DNA of 64,000 bases from an uncultured Caulobacteraceae bacterium (lineage in GTDB: Bacteria; Pseudomonadota; Alphaproteobacteria; Caulobacterales; Caulobacteraceae), in NCBI GenBank assembly GCA_937138625.1, contig CAKZPF010000006.1, positions 248,001 through 312,000 of the forward strand, written 5' to 3'. A program made the position numbers and the translations under genes. Every line of letters begins with the position of its first letter. Within the stretch, counting starts at the first letter, position 1. Below, piece by piece: positions 54,923 to 62,884 of this stretch. Below the pieces are notes generated by a model. The model was not told the DNA's origin. It saw only the letters and a list, made by a program, of their open reading frames with translations, and made no database searches.

Positions 54923-55765
54923 ATGATGTCTGCCCAGCCGACAGCGTCTTCTCCGTCGTTTCTGACCCATGCGCGGGTGCTGACCGCCAAGGTTATGCAC
55001 AAGCGCCTGACGCCCAAGGTCAACGGCTTTGCCTATGGGCTGTATTATCTGGTTCTGCCCTTGCCTTTGGCATCTGACACGGGGTTCGGTTGGCATTTTG
55101 GCATCAATCGTCCTGGTATCCTGAGTGTGCGGGCGCGGGATCATGGGGCACGAGATGGTGGCGATTTGCGCACCTGGGCGCTAGAGCAATGGCGGGCCTA
55201 TGGGCTGGAGACGCGCGTGCATCACATTGAGCTCGTCACCCTGCCGCGGGTGCTGGGCTATGTGTTCAATCCCGTCAGTTTTTTCCTGGGCCGAGATGAT
55301 CAGGGCCACTTGCGCACTGTGATTGCCGAGGTAAACAACACCTTTGGTGAGACCCACAGCTATGTCTGCGCCCCGACCGAGGATCGGCCCATCCGACCGG
55401 ATGAATGGTTGATGGCTGAAAAAGAGTTTCATGTCTCGCCGTTTTTACCGCGGGACGGGGGCTATCGTTTCCGCTTTGATGTAGATCATCCTGATCGCTT
55501 TGGGGTTTGGATTGACCACCTGGCCCCGGGTGGCGAGGTTCGACTGAAGACCGCTTTGCTGGGAGCGTGCGCGCCCCTCACAGCCCGTCGCTTGCGCATG
55601 GCGTTTTGGCGGCACCCCTTGGTGACCTTGAAGGCCATCGGCCTGATTCACTGGCAAGCGCTGAAACTGCTGGCCAAGGGCATTCGTTATATTGCCAAAC
55701 CAGAACAAAACCCCGACCGCCTGAGCCGCACCACAAGCGAGCCCGACAAGATGAACAAATCGTAA
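54923..55765 (+). CDS. DUF1365 family protein
   Basis: A 280-residue protein of the DUF1365 family, always found with FAD oxidoreductase and cyclopropane synthase-like genes. Characteristic segments are FAYGLYYLVLPL near the N-terminus, RVLGYVFNPVSFFLGRD, and VIAEVNNTFGETHSYV and AEKEFHVSPFLP. The catalytic role is unknown; proximity suggests modification of fatty acyl chains. ATG 54923 or 54926 may start it. Confidence 0.93.
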   Translation: MMSAQPTASSPSFLTHARVLTAKVMHKRLTPKVNGFAYGLYYLVLPLPLASDTGFGWHFGINRPGILSVRARDHGARDGGDLRTWALEQWRAYGLETRVHHIELVTLPRVLGYVFNPVSFFLGRDDQGHLRTVIAEVNNTFGETHSYVCAPTEDRPIRPDEWLMAEKEFHVSPFLPRDGGYRFRFDVDHPDRFGVWIDHLAPGGEVRLKTALLGACAPLTARRLRMAFWRHPLVTLKAIGLIHWQALKLLAKGIRYIAKPEQNPDRLSRTTSEPDKMNKS

Positions 55766-55821
55766 CCCCAGACCTGTGTTGGGCCTGGCAATATGTCCCA
55801 CTAAGAAACTAGGAGATTGTT

Positions 55822-56985
55822 GTGTTCAACCAGCATGTCACGCATCGGTTCCTGCGCGAGCTCGAGGGGCTTGAGAGCGGGGCGTTGCACATCACCACAC
55901 CTGATGGCCGTCAACACAGCTTTGCGGGCGCCAAACCCGGGGCCATTGGGCAAATTGAGATCCACGATTGGCGCACCATTCCGGCCCTGGTGTTTCGGGG
56001 GGATGTGGGCTTCGCCGAGGCCTATCGCGATGGGTGGTTTGAAACGGATGATTTGCCCAACTTGATGCTGGCGGCTTTGCAAAACGGCGAGGCTTTTGAT
56101 CCGGTGCTTGAAAATGGGCACTGGTTGCGCTGGGGTGAGCGCCTGTATCATCTGTGGAATGAAAACACTTTGCGCGGCTCGCGCCGGAACATCCAAGCTC
56201 ATTATGACTTGGGCAATGAGTTTTATCAGTTGTGGCTAGACCCGACCATGACCTATTCCTCGGCGTTGTTCCAAAGCGATGATGACGCCCTGGAGCACGC
56301 CCAGGCCAACAAATATCAGCGTATTCTCAATTGTCTTGACGCCCCTTCCGGTGACCTTTTGGAAATCGGCTGTGGCTGGGGCGGCTTTGCCGATCATGCG
56401 CTGTCGCGCGGGGATTATCGCATCAAGGGCATCACGCTTTCTGACGAACAACACGCCTATGCCCGCTCGCGCCTTGGCCAACGGGCCGATATCGTGCTCG
56501 AGGATTATCGCCATCAGACCGGCCGTTATGATGCTTTGGTTTCGATCGAGATGTTCGAGGCCGTGGGCGAGAAATACTGGCCCACCTATTTTACAAAACT
56601 GCGCAGCTTGCTGAAAACCAAGGGCCGTGCCGTGGTGCAAACCATCACCATGTCGGATCGACATTTCGAGGCCTACCGCAGCGGCACCGACATGATCCGA
56701 CGTTATATTTTTCCGGGCGGGATGCTGCCGTCTAAGTCACTGTTTCATGACCATGCTGCCCAGCAAGGCCTGCGGGTCAATTCCCAACATGCCTTTGGTC
56801 AGGATTATGCCAAAACCCTCAGCCACTGGCTGGATCGCTTTGATGCCAAAACCGAAGAGGTCAAGGCGTTGGGCTTTGATGACGCCTTTGTGCGCCTGTG
56901 GCGGTATTATCTATCGGCCTGCATCGCGGGGTTCCGCTCGGGCCGCACGGATGTGGTGCAATATGAGCTCCAGCCCGTGTCCTAG
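55822..56985 (+). CDS. cfa: Cyclopropane-fatty-acyl-phospholipid synthase family methyltransferase
   Basis: A 387-residue SAM-dependent enzyme. The SAM site is LLEIGCGWGGFADHALSRG; other landmarks are AHYDLGNEFYQLWLDPTMTYSS and YIFPGGMLPS. These enzymes transfer a methylene to cis double bonds of membrane lipid acyl chains; related ones make methyl-branched or furan fatty acids, which the neighbouring FAD enzyme would allow. GTG 55822 is the start, with AGGAG upstream. Fifty-six bases after DUF1365 and 26 before the DUF3833 gene. Confidence 0.94.
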   Translation: MFNQHVTHRFLRELEGLESGALHITTPDGRQHSFAGAKPGAIGQIEIHDWRTIPALVFRGDVGFAEAYRDGWFETDDLPNLMLAALQNGEAFDPVLENGHWLRWGERLYHLWNENTLRGSRRNIQAHYDLGNEFYQLWLDPTMTYSSALFQSDDDALEHAQANKYQRILNCLDAPSGDLLEIGCGWGGFADHALSRGDYRIKGITLSDEQHAYARSRLGQRADIVLEDYRHQTGRYDALVSIEMFEAVGEKYWPTYFTKLRSLLKTKGRAVVQTITMSDRHFEAYRSGTDMIRRYIFPGGMLPSKSLFHDHAAQQGLRVNSQHAFGQDYAKTLSHWLDRFDAKTEEVKALGFDDAFVRLWRYYLSACIAGFRSGRTDVVQYELQPVS

Positions 56986-57011
56986 CTCACACCCAAATCA
57001 CGGAGGGGTAC

Positions 57012-57590
57012 ATGACATCACTGTTGAAACCTGTGGCGGGACTGATCACCAGTTTGGCGGTCCTTGTGGGGTGTGCCAGTCCAAAGCTCAGTGCCTATGA
57101 GGGCACGACACCGCCTGCGGACATCGAGGCCTATTTCACCGGCCCCATTTCCGCCTGGGGGGTGGTGCAAGACTGGAAAGGTCATGTGGTGGCCCGCTTC
57201 GATGTCAAAATGGTTGGCACTTGGGAGGGGGACACCGGTACGCTTGACGAGACCTTCACCTATTATGATGGGGTCCAACAAAAGCGTGTTTGGACCATCA
57301 CCAAACATCCGGATGGCACCTATACGGGGACCGCTGGCGATATTGTCGGCGAGGCCACGGGCGCGCAAACCGGTACCGCCATCAATTGGGCCTATCAGAT
57401 GGATTTGGAGGTGGACGGCAAAACCTGGCGTCTGACCTTTGATGATTGGATGTGGCAGATGAACGACGGGGTGATGATCAATCGCTCCTATATGAAAAAA
57501 TTTGGTCTGACGGTGGCTGAGCTGACCCTGTTTATGAAAAAGGACACGCCTGCCGCCTCACCAGAAGGTGAGCCCGATGAAGACGCCTGA
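57012..57590 (+). CDS. DUF3833 family lipoprotein
   Basis: A 192-residue predicted lipoprotein: signal sequence ending in the lipobox LVGC (Cys21), then a lipocalin-like beta domain with YFTGPISAWGVVQDWKG, FTYYDGVQQKRVW and DWMWQMNDGVMINRSYMKKF. DUF3833 genes accompany cyclopropane synthase operons. It may bind or carry lipid in the periplasm. The ribosome binding site is GGAGGG. Its end overlaps the next gene by 14 bases. Confidence 0.93.
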   Translation: MTSLLKPVAGLITSLAVLVGCASPKLSAYEGTTPPADIEAYFTGPISAWGVVQDWKGHVVARFDVKMVGTWEGDTGTLDETFTYYDGVQQKRVWTITKHPDGTYTGTAGDIVGEATGAQTGTAINWAYQMDLEVDGKTWRLTFDDWMWQMNDGVMINRSYMKKFGLTVAELTLFMKKDTPAASPEGEPDEDA

Positions 57591-58341
57591 TTACCAGGGT
57601 GACGTGGTCTGGATCATCGGGGCCAGCAGCGGTATCGGGGCGGCGCTTGCCCGGCGCTTATCGGCGGCGGGGGCCAAATTGGTGTTGTCCGCACGGCGAG
57701 CCGAAGCCCTAAAGGACCTGAACCAGGAGCTGGGGGGTGGGCATCTCGTTAAGCCAGTGGATGTCACCGACAGCACAGCAACCGCCCTTGTGGCCCAAGA
57801 GATCAAAGCCGATCTTGGGCGCCTGGATCGGGTTGTGCTGTTGGCGGCTGTGTATGACCCTGGGCCGTTGCACACTATGGATATGCAAGCCGCCGAGATG
57901 ATGGTGAAGGTCAATCTGTTTGGCAGTTTATCCGTGATCCATGCGGTCATGCCCATTTTGCGTGCGCAAGATCATGGTCAGATCGCGCTGTGTGCCAGCG
58001 TGGCCGGGTTTATGGGTCTGCCCATGGGGCAGCCGTATGCGGCCACCAAGGCCGGTATGATCAATTTGGTGGAAAGTTTGCGTGTGGAAACCCCCAGCAG
58101 TATTGACGTCAAGGTGATCAATCCCGGCTTTGTCGACACCGATATGACGGCGAAAAACGATTTCCCCATGCCCATGATGATCACGGCCGACAAGGCCGCC
58201 GAGCACATCGCCAAAGGCCTCACCTCGCGGGCCTATGAAATTCACTTCCCCAAAGGGTTTACGGTGGCCCTCAAACTCATACGGACCCTGCCGGGCCCGC
58301 TGAGACGTCAACTGTTAAAGCTGGTGATGCCATCGGCGTGA
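57577..58341 (+). CDS. Short-chain dehydrogenase/reductase
   Basis: A 254-residue classical SDR. The cofactor motif is IGASSGIGAALARRL; the catalytic Ser lies in ALCASVAGFMGLP and Tyr-Lys in YAATKAG. After it comes NPGFVDTDMTA. The C-terminal 35 residues are hydrophobic and basic and may touch membranes. It is the last gene of the lipid operon, starting inside the DUF3833 gene with AAGG eight bases before ATG 57577. Substrate unknown. Confidence 0.92.
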   Translation: MKTPDYQGDVVWIIGASSGIGAALARRLSAAGAKLVLSARRAEALKDLNQELGGGHLVKPVDVTDSTATALVAQEIKADLGRLDRVVLLAAVYDPGPLHTMDMQAAEMMVKVNLFGSLSVIHAVMPILRAQDHGQIALCASVAGFMGLPMGQPYAATKAGMINLVESLRVETPSSIDVKVINPGFVDTDMTAKNDFPMPMMITADKAAEHIAKGLTSRAYEIHFPKGFTVALKLIRTLPGPLRRQLLKLVMPSA

Positions 58342-58351
58342 TGGGCTTGAT

Positions 58352-58498
58352 CTAAAGCACATAGCCCACGGTGACCAAAGCCAGGGCCACCACGGCCAAC
58401 CCTAGGGATATGCTCAGCACTCGCCGGACTGTGCCGCGTTTTTCTGCCTGACGGACTTTGTCAACTTGGTCGACATCGGTGGGGTGTAAATTTTGCAT
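58352..58498 (-). CDS. 48-residue single-span membrane protein
   Basis: A small gene read from the sequence itself. ATG at 58498 has a near-ideal ribosome binding site (GGAGGTCAAT). The product is MQNLHPTDVDQVDKVRQAEK, a basic RGTVRR turn, then one hydrophobic helix (SISLGLAVVALALVTVGYVL) to the end. This gives a cytoplasmic N-terminus with C-terminal anchor. It converges on the SDR gene with ten bases between stops. No homologue recognised. Confidence 0.65.
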   Translation of the reverse strand: MQNLHPTDVDQVDKVRQAEKRGTVRRVLSISLGLAVVALALVTVGYVL

Positions 58499-58668
58499 AT
58501 TGACCTCCTTATTTTTCCTGATGGTACCAAAGCCGGCATCAAATCGCCCCTGGGCCTTGGGGGGCTGAGATCAAGTGCGCATAAAATTCTGAGAATGGGT
58601 GCGGATTAGCCGGCCCCTTGAATATACACTGCTCAGGCGGTTTGAAGGGGGCTGGGAGATCTAAAGAC

Positions 58669-58745
58669 TGGCGCACCCGACACGATTCGAACGTGTGACC
58701 TTTGCCTTCGGAGGGCAACGCTCTATCCAGCTGAGCTACGGGTGC
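58669..58745 (-). tRNA. tRNA-Arg (anticodon CCG)
   Basis: A 77-base cloverleaf: acceptor GCACCCG / CGGGTGC, D arm GCTC...GAGC, anticodon stem TTGCC / GGCAA with loop CTCCGAA (anticodon CCG, complement at 58709-58711), T arm ACACG-TTCGAAT-CGTGT, discriminator G and an encoded CCA. It decodes CGG arginine codons. Confidence 0.97.
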
Positions 58746-58813
58746 AGGGAGCCTAAAGCTCGGCGCGGACCATAGCCGAGAGCGCCGAGAAGGGCAATGG
58801 GGTTTGACGTCCC

Positions 58814-59776
58814 CTAGGCCGGCATCGGCTCGCCGGATGTCAAAGCAACGAACACATCCTCAAGATCGGGTTCTTCGGTGGCCAGGTCCCGGATGGTGAT
58901 GTCCTGGGCCTTGATGCGGGCCAAGATGTCTTCAAAACTGATGCTGCCGGACTTAAAGGTGATGGCCAGGCGGCCATCCGGGCGCAGCTCGGTTTGCCAG
59001 GCGCGGCCTTCCCGTTGTCCCAAAACGGGGGCGCGGGTCAGGGCCTCTTCGGGGGTGATGACCAAAGTTTTGTGGTCCAGGCGGCGCAACAGTTTGGGTG
59101 TGGGTTCCGAGGCGATCAGCTCGCCATGGTTGATAATGGCGATGTGATCACAGAGCGCCTCGGCTTCCTCGAGGTAATGCGTGGTCAGGATGATGGTTAC
59201 GCCCCGGGCGTTGAGATCCATGACATTGGCCCACAGCTGGCGTCTGAGCTCGACGTCCACACCGGCCGTGGGTTCATCCAAGATCAAAACCGGCGGTGAG
59301 TGTACCATGGCCTTGGCCACCATCAGGCGGCGTTTCATACCCCCGGACAATTGCCGGACATAGGCATCGCGCTTGTCTGCTAAACCGACGGTTTCCAGCA
59401 ACTGATCGGTGATGCGTTCGGACATGGGCACGCCATACAAACCGGCCTGCAGGTCCAGGGCTTCGGCGGGCGTGAAGAACACATCCGTGGCGATTTCCTG
59501 GGGCACCACGCCAATGGCGGCCCGAGATTCGCGTGGGTGATGGTCAATATCATAGCCCCAGATTTTGGCTTGGCCTTCGGTCTTGATGCACACGCCCGCC
59601 AGAATGTTGATCAGGGTCGACTTCCCCGCGCCATTGGGGCCCAGCAAGCCCAAAACCGAGCCCCGAGGCACCGTCAGGTCAATGCCCTTGAGGGCGACTT
59701 TTGGCGGCATTTTTTTGCTTTTGGCGTAGGTTTTCTTCAGCCCGGTGATTTCGAGCGCATTGGCGGGTGCCGTCAT
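58814..59776 (-). CDS. ABC transporter ATP-binding protein (YadG/ABC-2 type)
   Basis: A 320-residue ATPase of the ABC-2 export group. Walker A is GPNGAGKSTLINIL, Q-loop VPQE, signature LSGGMKRRLMVAK, Walker B LILDEPTAGVD and switch His in TTHYLEEAEALCD. The C-terminal 80 residues are the usual regulatory extension. ATG 59776 (MTAPANALEI) follows GAGG; the frame opens farther but without ATPase sequence. No permease gene adjoins it in the window: the tRNA lies downstream and a divergent zinc-finger gene upstream. Confidence 0.92.
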   Translation of the reverse strand: MTAPANALEITGLKKTYAKSKKMPPKVALKGIDLTVPRGSVLGLLGPNGAGKSTLINILAGVCIKTEGQAKIWGYDIDHHPRESRAAIGVVPQEIATDVFFTPAEALDLQAGLYGVPMSERITDQLLETVGLADKRDAYVRQLSGGMKRRLMVAKAMVHSPPVLILDEPTAGVDVELRRQLWANVMDLNARGVTIILTTHYLEEAEALCDHIAIINHGELIASEPTPKLLRRLDHKTLVITPEEALTRAPVLGQREGRAWQTELRPDGRLAITFKSGSISFEDILARIKAQDITIRDLATEEPDLEDVFVALTSGEPMPA

Positions 59777-59857
59777 CTCTTGACCTCTTTTCACTGCTGC
59801 ACCATACCTAATGGCTAAATCACCGAAGTCCAGTGCTAACCCGTCAAAGGTGTCCCC

Positions 59858-60049
59858 ATGGCTGCTGCCTCTAAATCCTCTGTGAAACCGCCTGAAACCC
59901 TGATTGTGGATGACCATCGGGTGGCCTGTGATGGGGGCGGCGGGGCGCTGGGCCACCCGCGCGTGTTTTTGGAAATGGGGGACGAAGGGCATATCGATTG
60001 CCCCTATTGCGGACGCCGCTTTCAATTGAAGCATCGCAAAGCCCAGTGA
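59858..60049 (+). CDS. CHCC zinc-finger domain protein
   Basis: A 63-residue protein consisting of a zf-CHCC domain related to complex I accessory subunit NDUFS6. The zinc ligands are Cys24, His33, Cys48 and Cys51 in VACDGGGGALGHPRVFLEM and CPYCGRRFQL. It may associate with respiratory complex I, as family members do, though that is by analogy. AAGG precedes ATG 59858. Its stop TGA overlaps the GTG start of polA, so expression of the two is coupled. Confidence 0.9.
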   Translation: MAAASKSSVKPPETLIVDDHRVACDGGGGALGHPRVFLEMGDEGHIDCPYCGRRFQLKHRKAQ

Positions 60050-62853
60050 AGGCCGGAGATCGCCTGTATCTGGTGGATGGCTCGGGATATATTTTCCGGG
60101 CCTATCATGCCCTGCCGCCCCTGACCCGATCGTCCGATGGCCTGCCGGTGGGGGCCATTTCCGGTTTTTGCAATATGTTGTGGAAGCTGTTGCGGGAAAC
60201 CGCCAACGGCAAGGCCCCCAGCCATTTCGCCGTGGTGTTTGATGTCTCGCGGTTTTCTTTTCGCAACGAGATCTACCCCGACTACAAAGCCCACCGCCCG
60301 GATCCGCCCGAGGATCTGGTGCCGCAATTCCCCCTGATGCGGGATGCCACCAAGGCCTTTCACGTGGCCTGCCTGGAGGCTGAGGGCTATGAGGCCGATG
60401 ACCTGATCGCCACCTATGCCGAGGCCGCCCACGATAAAGGCGCCGAGGTGGTGATCGTCTCGTCTGACAAAGATCTGATGCAGCTGATCCGTCCGGGCGT
60501 GGTGATGATGGACCCTGTTAAAGGCGTCGAGCTGGGGCCCGAGGCGGTCGATAAGAAATTTGGCGTGACGCCTGACAAAGTGGTCGACGTGCAGGCCTTG
60601 GCGGGAGACAGCACCGACAATGTGCCGGGGGCCCCGGGCATTGGCGTGAAAACGGCGGCGCAATTGTTGGCAACCTATGGTGACCTCGAGAGCCTGTTGG
60701 CGCGGGCCGAGGAGATCAAACAGCCCAAGCGTCGGGAAACGCTGGTCAATTTCGCGGATCAAATTCGCATCTCAAAACAACTGGTGACGCTGAAGCGTGA
60801 TGCCCCGATGCCGGAACCGCTGGAGGCCTTGGCGGTGCGGCCAGTTGAGCCCGAAGTGTTGAAAGCCTTTCTGGATGAGATGGAATTCAAATCCCTGTCG
60901 CGTCGCATTGGGGCGGGGCTTGATGCCCTTTCAACAGGGCAGGGCACGAGTGCGTCTGCGCCTGCCAGCGCCACACCGGGGGCACCACCGGTGATCTCGG
61001 ATCAATTTGATACGACGGCCTATGAAACCGTGACCACCGCCGAGCAGCTGGCCGCTTGGGTGGAGCGCGCCCGCCAAGCCGGTGTGGTGGCCGTGGATAC
61101 GGAAACCGATGCCTTGGGTTCGGCGACGGCCAATTTGGTGGGGATCTCGTTGGCGACGGCGGCCAATGTGGCCTGTTACATTCCTGTTGGACACCGCCAA
61201 GCGGGTGGTGGCCTAGATTTTGATGGCGGCGGCATTGAACAACTGTCTCTGGAGGCCGCGCTAGACGGTTTGCGGCCGCTGCTGGCGGATCCCGCCGTTT
61301 TGAAAGTGGGGCAAAACATCAAATATGATGTGGCGGTGCTCAGCCGCTATGATGTGCCGCTCCGGCCCTATGATGATACCATGGTCATCAGCTATATCCT
61401 TGAGGCCGGGCAGCATGGCCATGGCATGGACGAGCTCGCGAAGCGCCATTTTGACCACACACCCATTCCCTTCAAATCGGTGGCCGGCACAGGCAAAAAA
61501 GCCATCAGCTTTGCCGAAGTGTCGCTAAAAGACGCCACACCCTATGCGGCGGAAGATGCGGACGTGACGTTACGGCTTTGGCAGCTGTTGAAGCCACAAC
61601 TTCTGACTTCGGGTCGTTTGCGGGTGTATGAGCGCCTTGAGCGGCCGTTAATCGGCGTACTGGCCAAGATGGAGAACGCGGGCATCGAGGTGGATCCCGC
61701 TGTGCTCAATCGCTTGTCGATGGATTTTGAAGGCCGCATGCGCACGCTCGAGGCCCAGGCCCACGAACAGGCGGGGGAAAATTTCAATCTGGCCTCGCCG
61801 CGTCAGGTGGGCGAAATCCTGTTTGGCAAAATGGGTCTGAAGGGCGGCAAGAAAACCGCGACAGGGGCTTGGTCGACGGGGGCGTCAGCATTGGAAGATC
61901 TGGCGGCTGATGGGGTGGATCTGGCGCGCACGGTACTGAATTGGCGCGGGCTTGCAAAGCTGAAGTCCACCTACACGGATGCATTGCAGGGGGCCATTCA
62001 TCCCAAAACCGGGCGGGTGCACACGTCATATTCCATGGCGGCGGCGGCCACGGGGCGGCTGGCCTCGACCGACCCCAACTTGCAGAACATTCCCATTCGC
62101 ACCGAAGACGGCCGCAAAATCCGCACCGCCTTTGTGGCGCCTGCTGGTCACAGTCTGTTGTCTGCGGACTATAGCCAAATCGAGCTGCGCATCCTGGCCC
62201 ATATGGCCGATATCGACAGCCTGAAACAGGCCTTTGCCGACGGCCATGACATTCACGCCATGACGGCGTCTGAGATTTTTGGCGTGCCGATCGCGGGTAT
62301 GGACCCTATGGTGCGGCGCAAGGCCAAGGCCATCAATTTTGGCATCATCTATGGCATTTCCGCTTATGGTTTGGCGCGCCAGCTGGATATCAGCAACGCC
62401 GAGGCGGCTGACTATATCAAAACCTATTTCCAGCGCTTTCCCGGCATTAAGGACTACATGGAGGAAACCAAGGCCCAGGTCCGCGAGCAAGGCTATGTCG
62501 AGACCCTGTTTGGTCGCCGGGTGTGGCTGCCCAGCATTCATGCCAAATCCCAGGCCGAGAAGGCCTTTGCCGTGCGTGCTGCCATCAACGCCCCCATTCA
62601 GGGGACGGCCGCTGATATCATCAAGCGGGCAATGATCCGCATGCCCGCAGCCCTTCAGGCGGCAGGGTTGTCGGCAAAGATGCTGCTGCAGGTGCACGAT
62701 GAATTGGTCTTTGAAGTGCCAGATGGTGAAAAAGAGAACACCAAGACAACGGTTTGCCAGGTGATGCAAACGGCCGCCGAGCCCGTTATCAAACTGTCTG
62801 TGCCTTTGGATGTGGATGCCAATTTCGGCCCAAACTGGGACGAGGCACACTAG
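60046..62853 (+). CDS. polA: DNA polymerase I
   Basis: A 935-residue repair polymerase with 5'-3' exonuclease (from LYLVDGSGYIFRAYHAL), a 3'-5' exonuclease that keeps its Asp and Glu in VAVDTETDALG, and the polymerase domain with DYSQIELRILAH (motif A), KAINFGIIYG (motif B) and QVHDELVFEVP (motif C). It removes RNA primers and fills gaps. GTG 60046 is the start; GTGA couples it to the zinc-finger gene. The frame open upstream overlaps that gene and is not used. Confidence 0.97.
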   Translation: MKAGDRLYLVDGSGYIFRAYHALPPLTRSSDGLPVGAISGFCNMLWKLLRETANGKAPSHFAVVFDVSRFSFRNEIYPDYKAHRPDPPEDLVPQFPLMRDATKAFHVACLEAEGYEADDLIATYAEAAHDKGAEVVIVSSDKDLMQLIRPGVVMMDPVKGVELGPEAVDKKFGVTPDKVVDVQALAGDSTDNVPGAPGIGVKTAAQLLATYGDLESLLARAEEIKQPKRRETLVNFADQIRISKQLVTLKRDAPMPEPLEALAVRPVEPEVLKAFLDEMEFKSLSRRIGAGLDALSTGQGTSASAPASATPGAPPVISDQFDTTAYETVTTAEQLAAWVERARQAGVVAVDTETDALGSATANLVGISLATAANVACYIPVGHRQAGGGLDFDGGGIEQLSLEAALDGLRPLLADPAVLKVGQNIKYDVAVLSRYDVPLRPYDDTMVISYILEAGQHGHGMDELAKRHFDHTPIPFKSVAGTGKKAISFAEVSLKDATPYAAEDADVTLRLWQLLKPQLLTSGRLRVYERLERPLIGVLAKMENAGIEVDPAVLNRLSMDFEGRMRTLEAQAHEQAGENFNLASPRQVGEILFGKMGLKGGKKTATGAWSTGASALEDLAADGVDLARTVLNWRGLAKLKSTYTDALQGAIHPKTGRVHTSYSMAAAATGRLASTDPNLQNIPIRTEDGRKIRTAFVAPAGHSLLSADYSQIELRILAHMADIDSLKQAFADGHDIHAMTASEIFGVPIAGMDPMVRRKAKAINFGIIYGISAYGLARQLDISNAEAADYIKTYFQRFPGIKDYMEETKAQVREQGYVETLFGRRVWLPSIHAKSQAEKAFAVRAAINAPIQGTAADIIKRAMIRMPAALQAAGLSAKMLLQVHDELVFEVPDGEKENTKTTVCQVMQTAAEPVIKLSVPLDVDANFGPNWDEAH

Positions 62854-62884
62854 ATATATTCGGTTAATCTAAAATAAAAACCTA

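Noticed and set aside
59777-60034. N-terminal extension of the ABC ATPase
   Set aside because: The extra 86 residues overlap the divergent zinc-finger gene and contain no ATPase sequence; ATG 59776 has a ribosome binding site.
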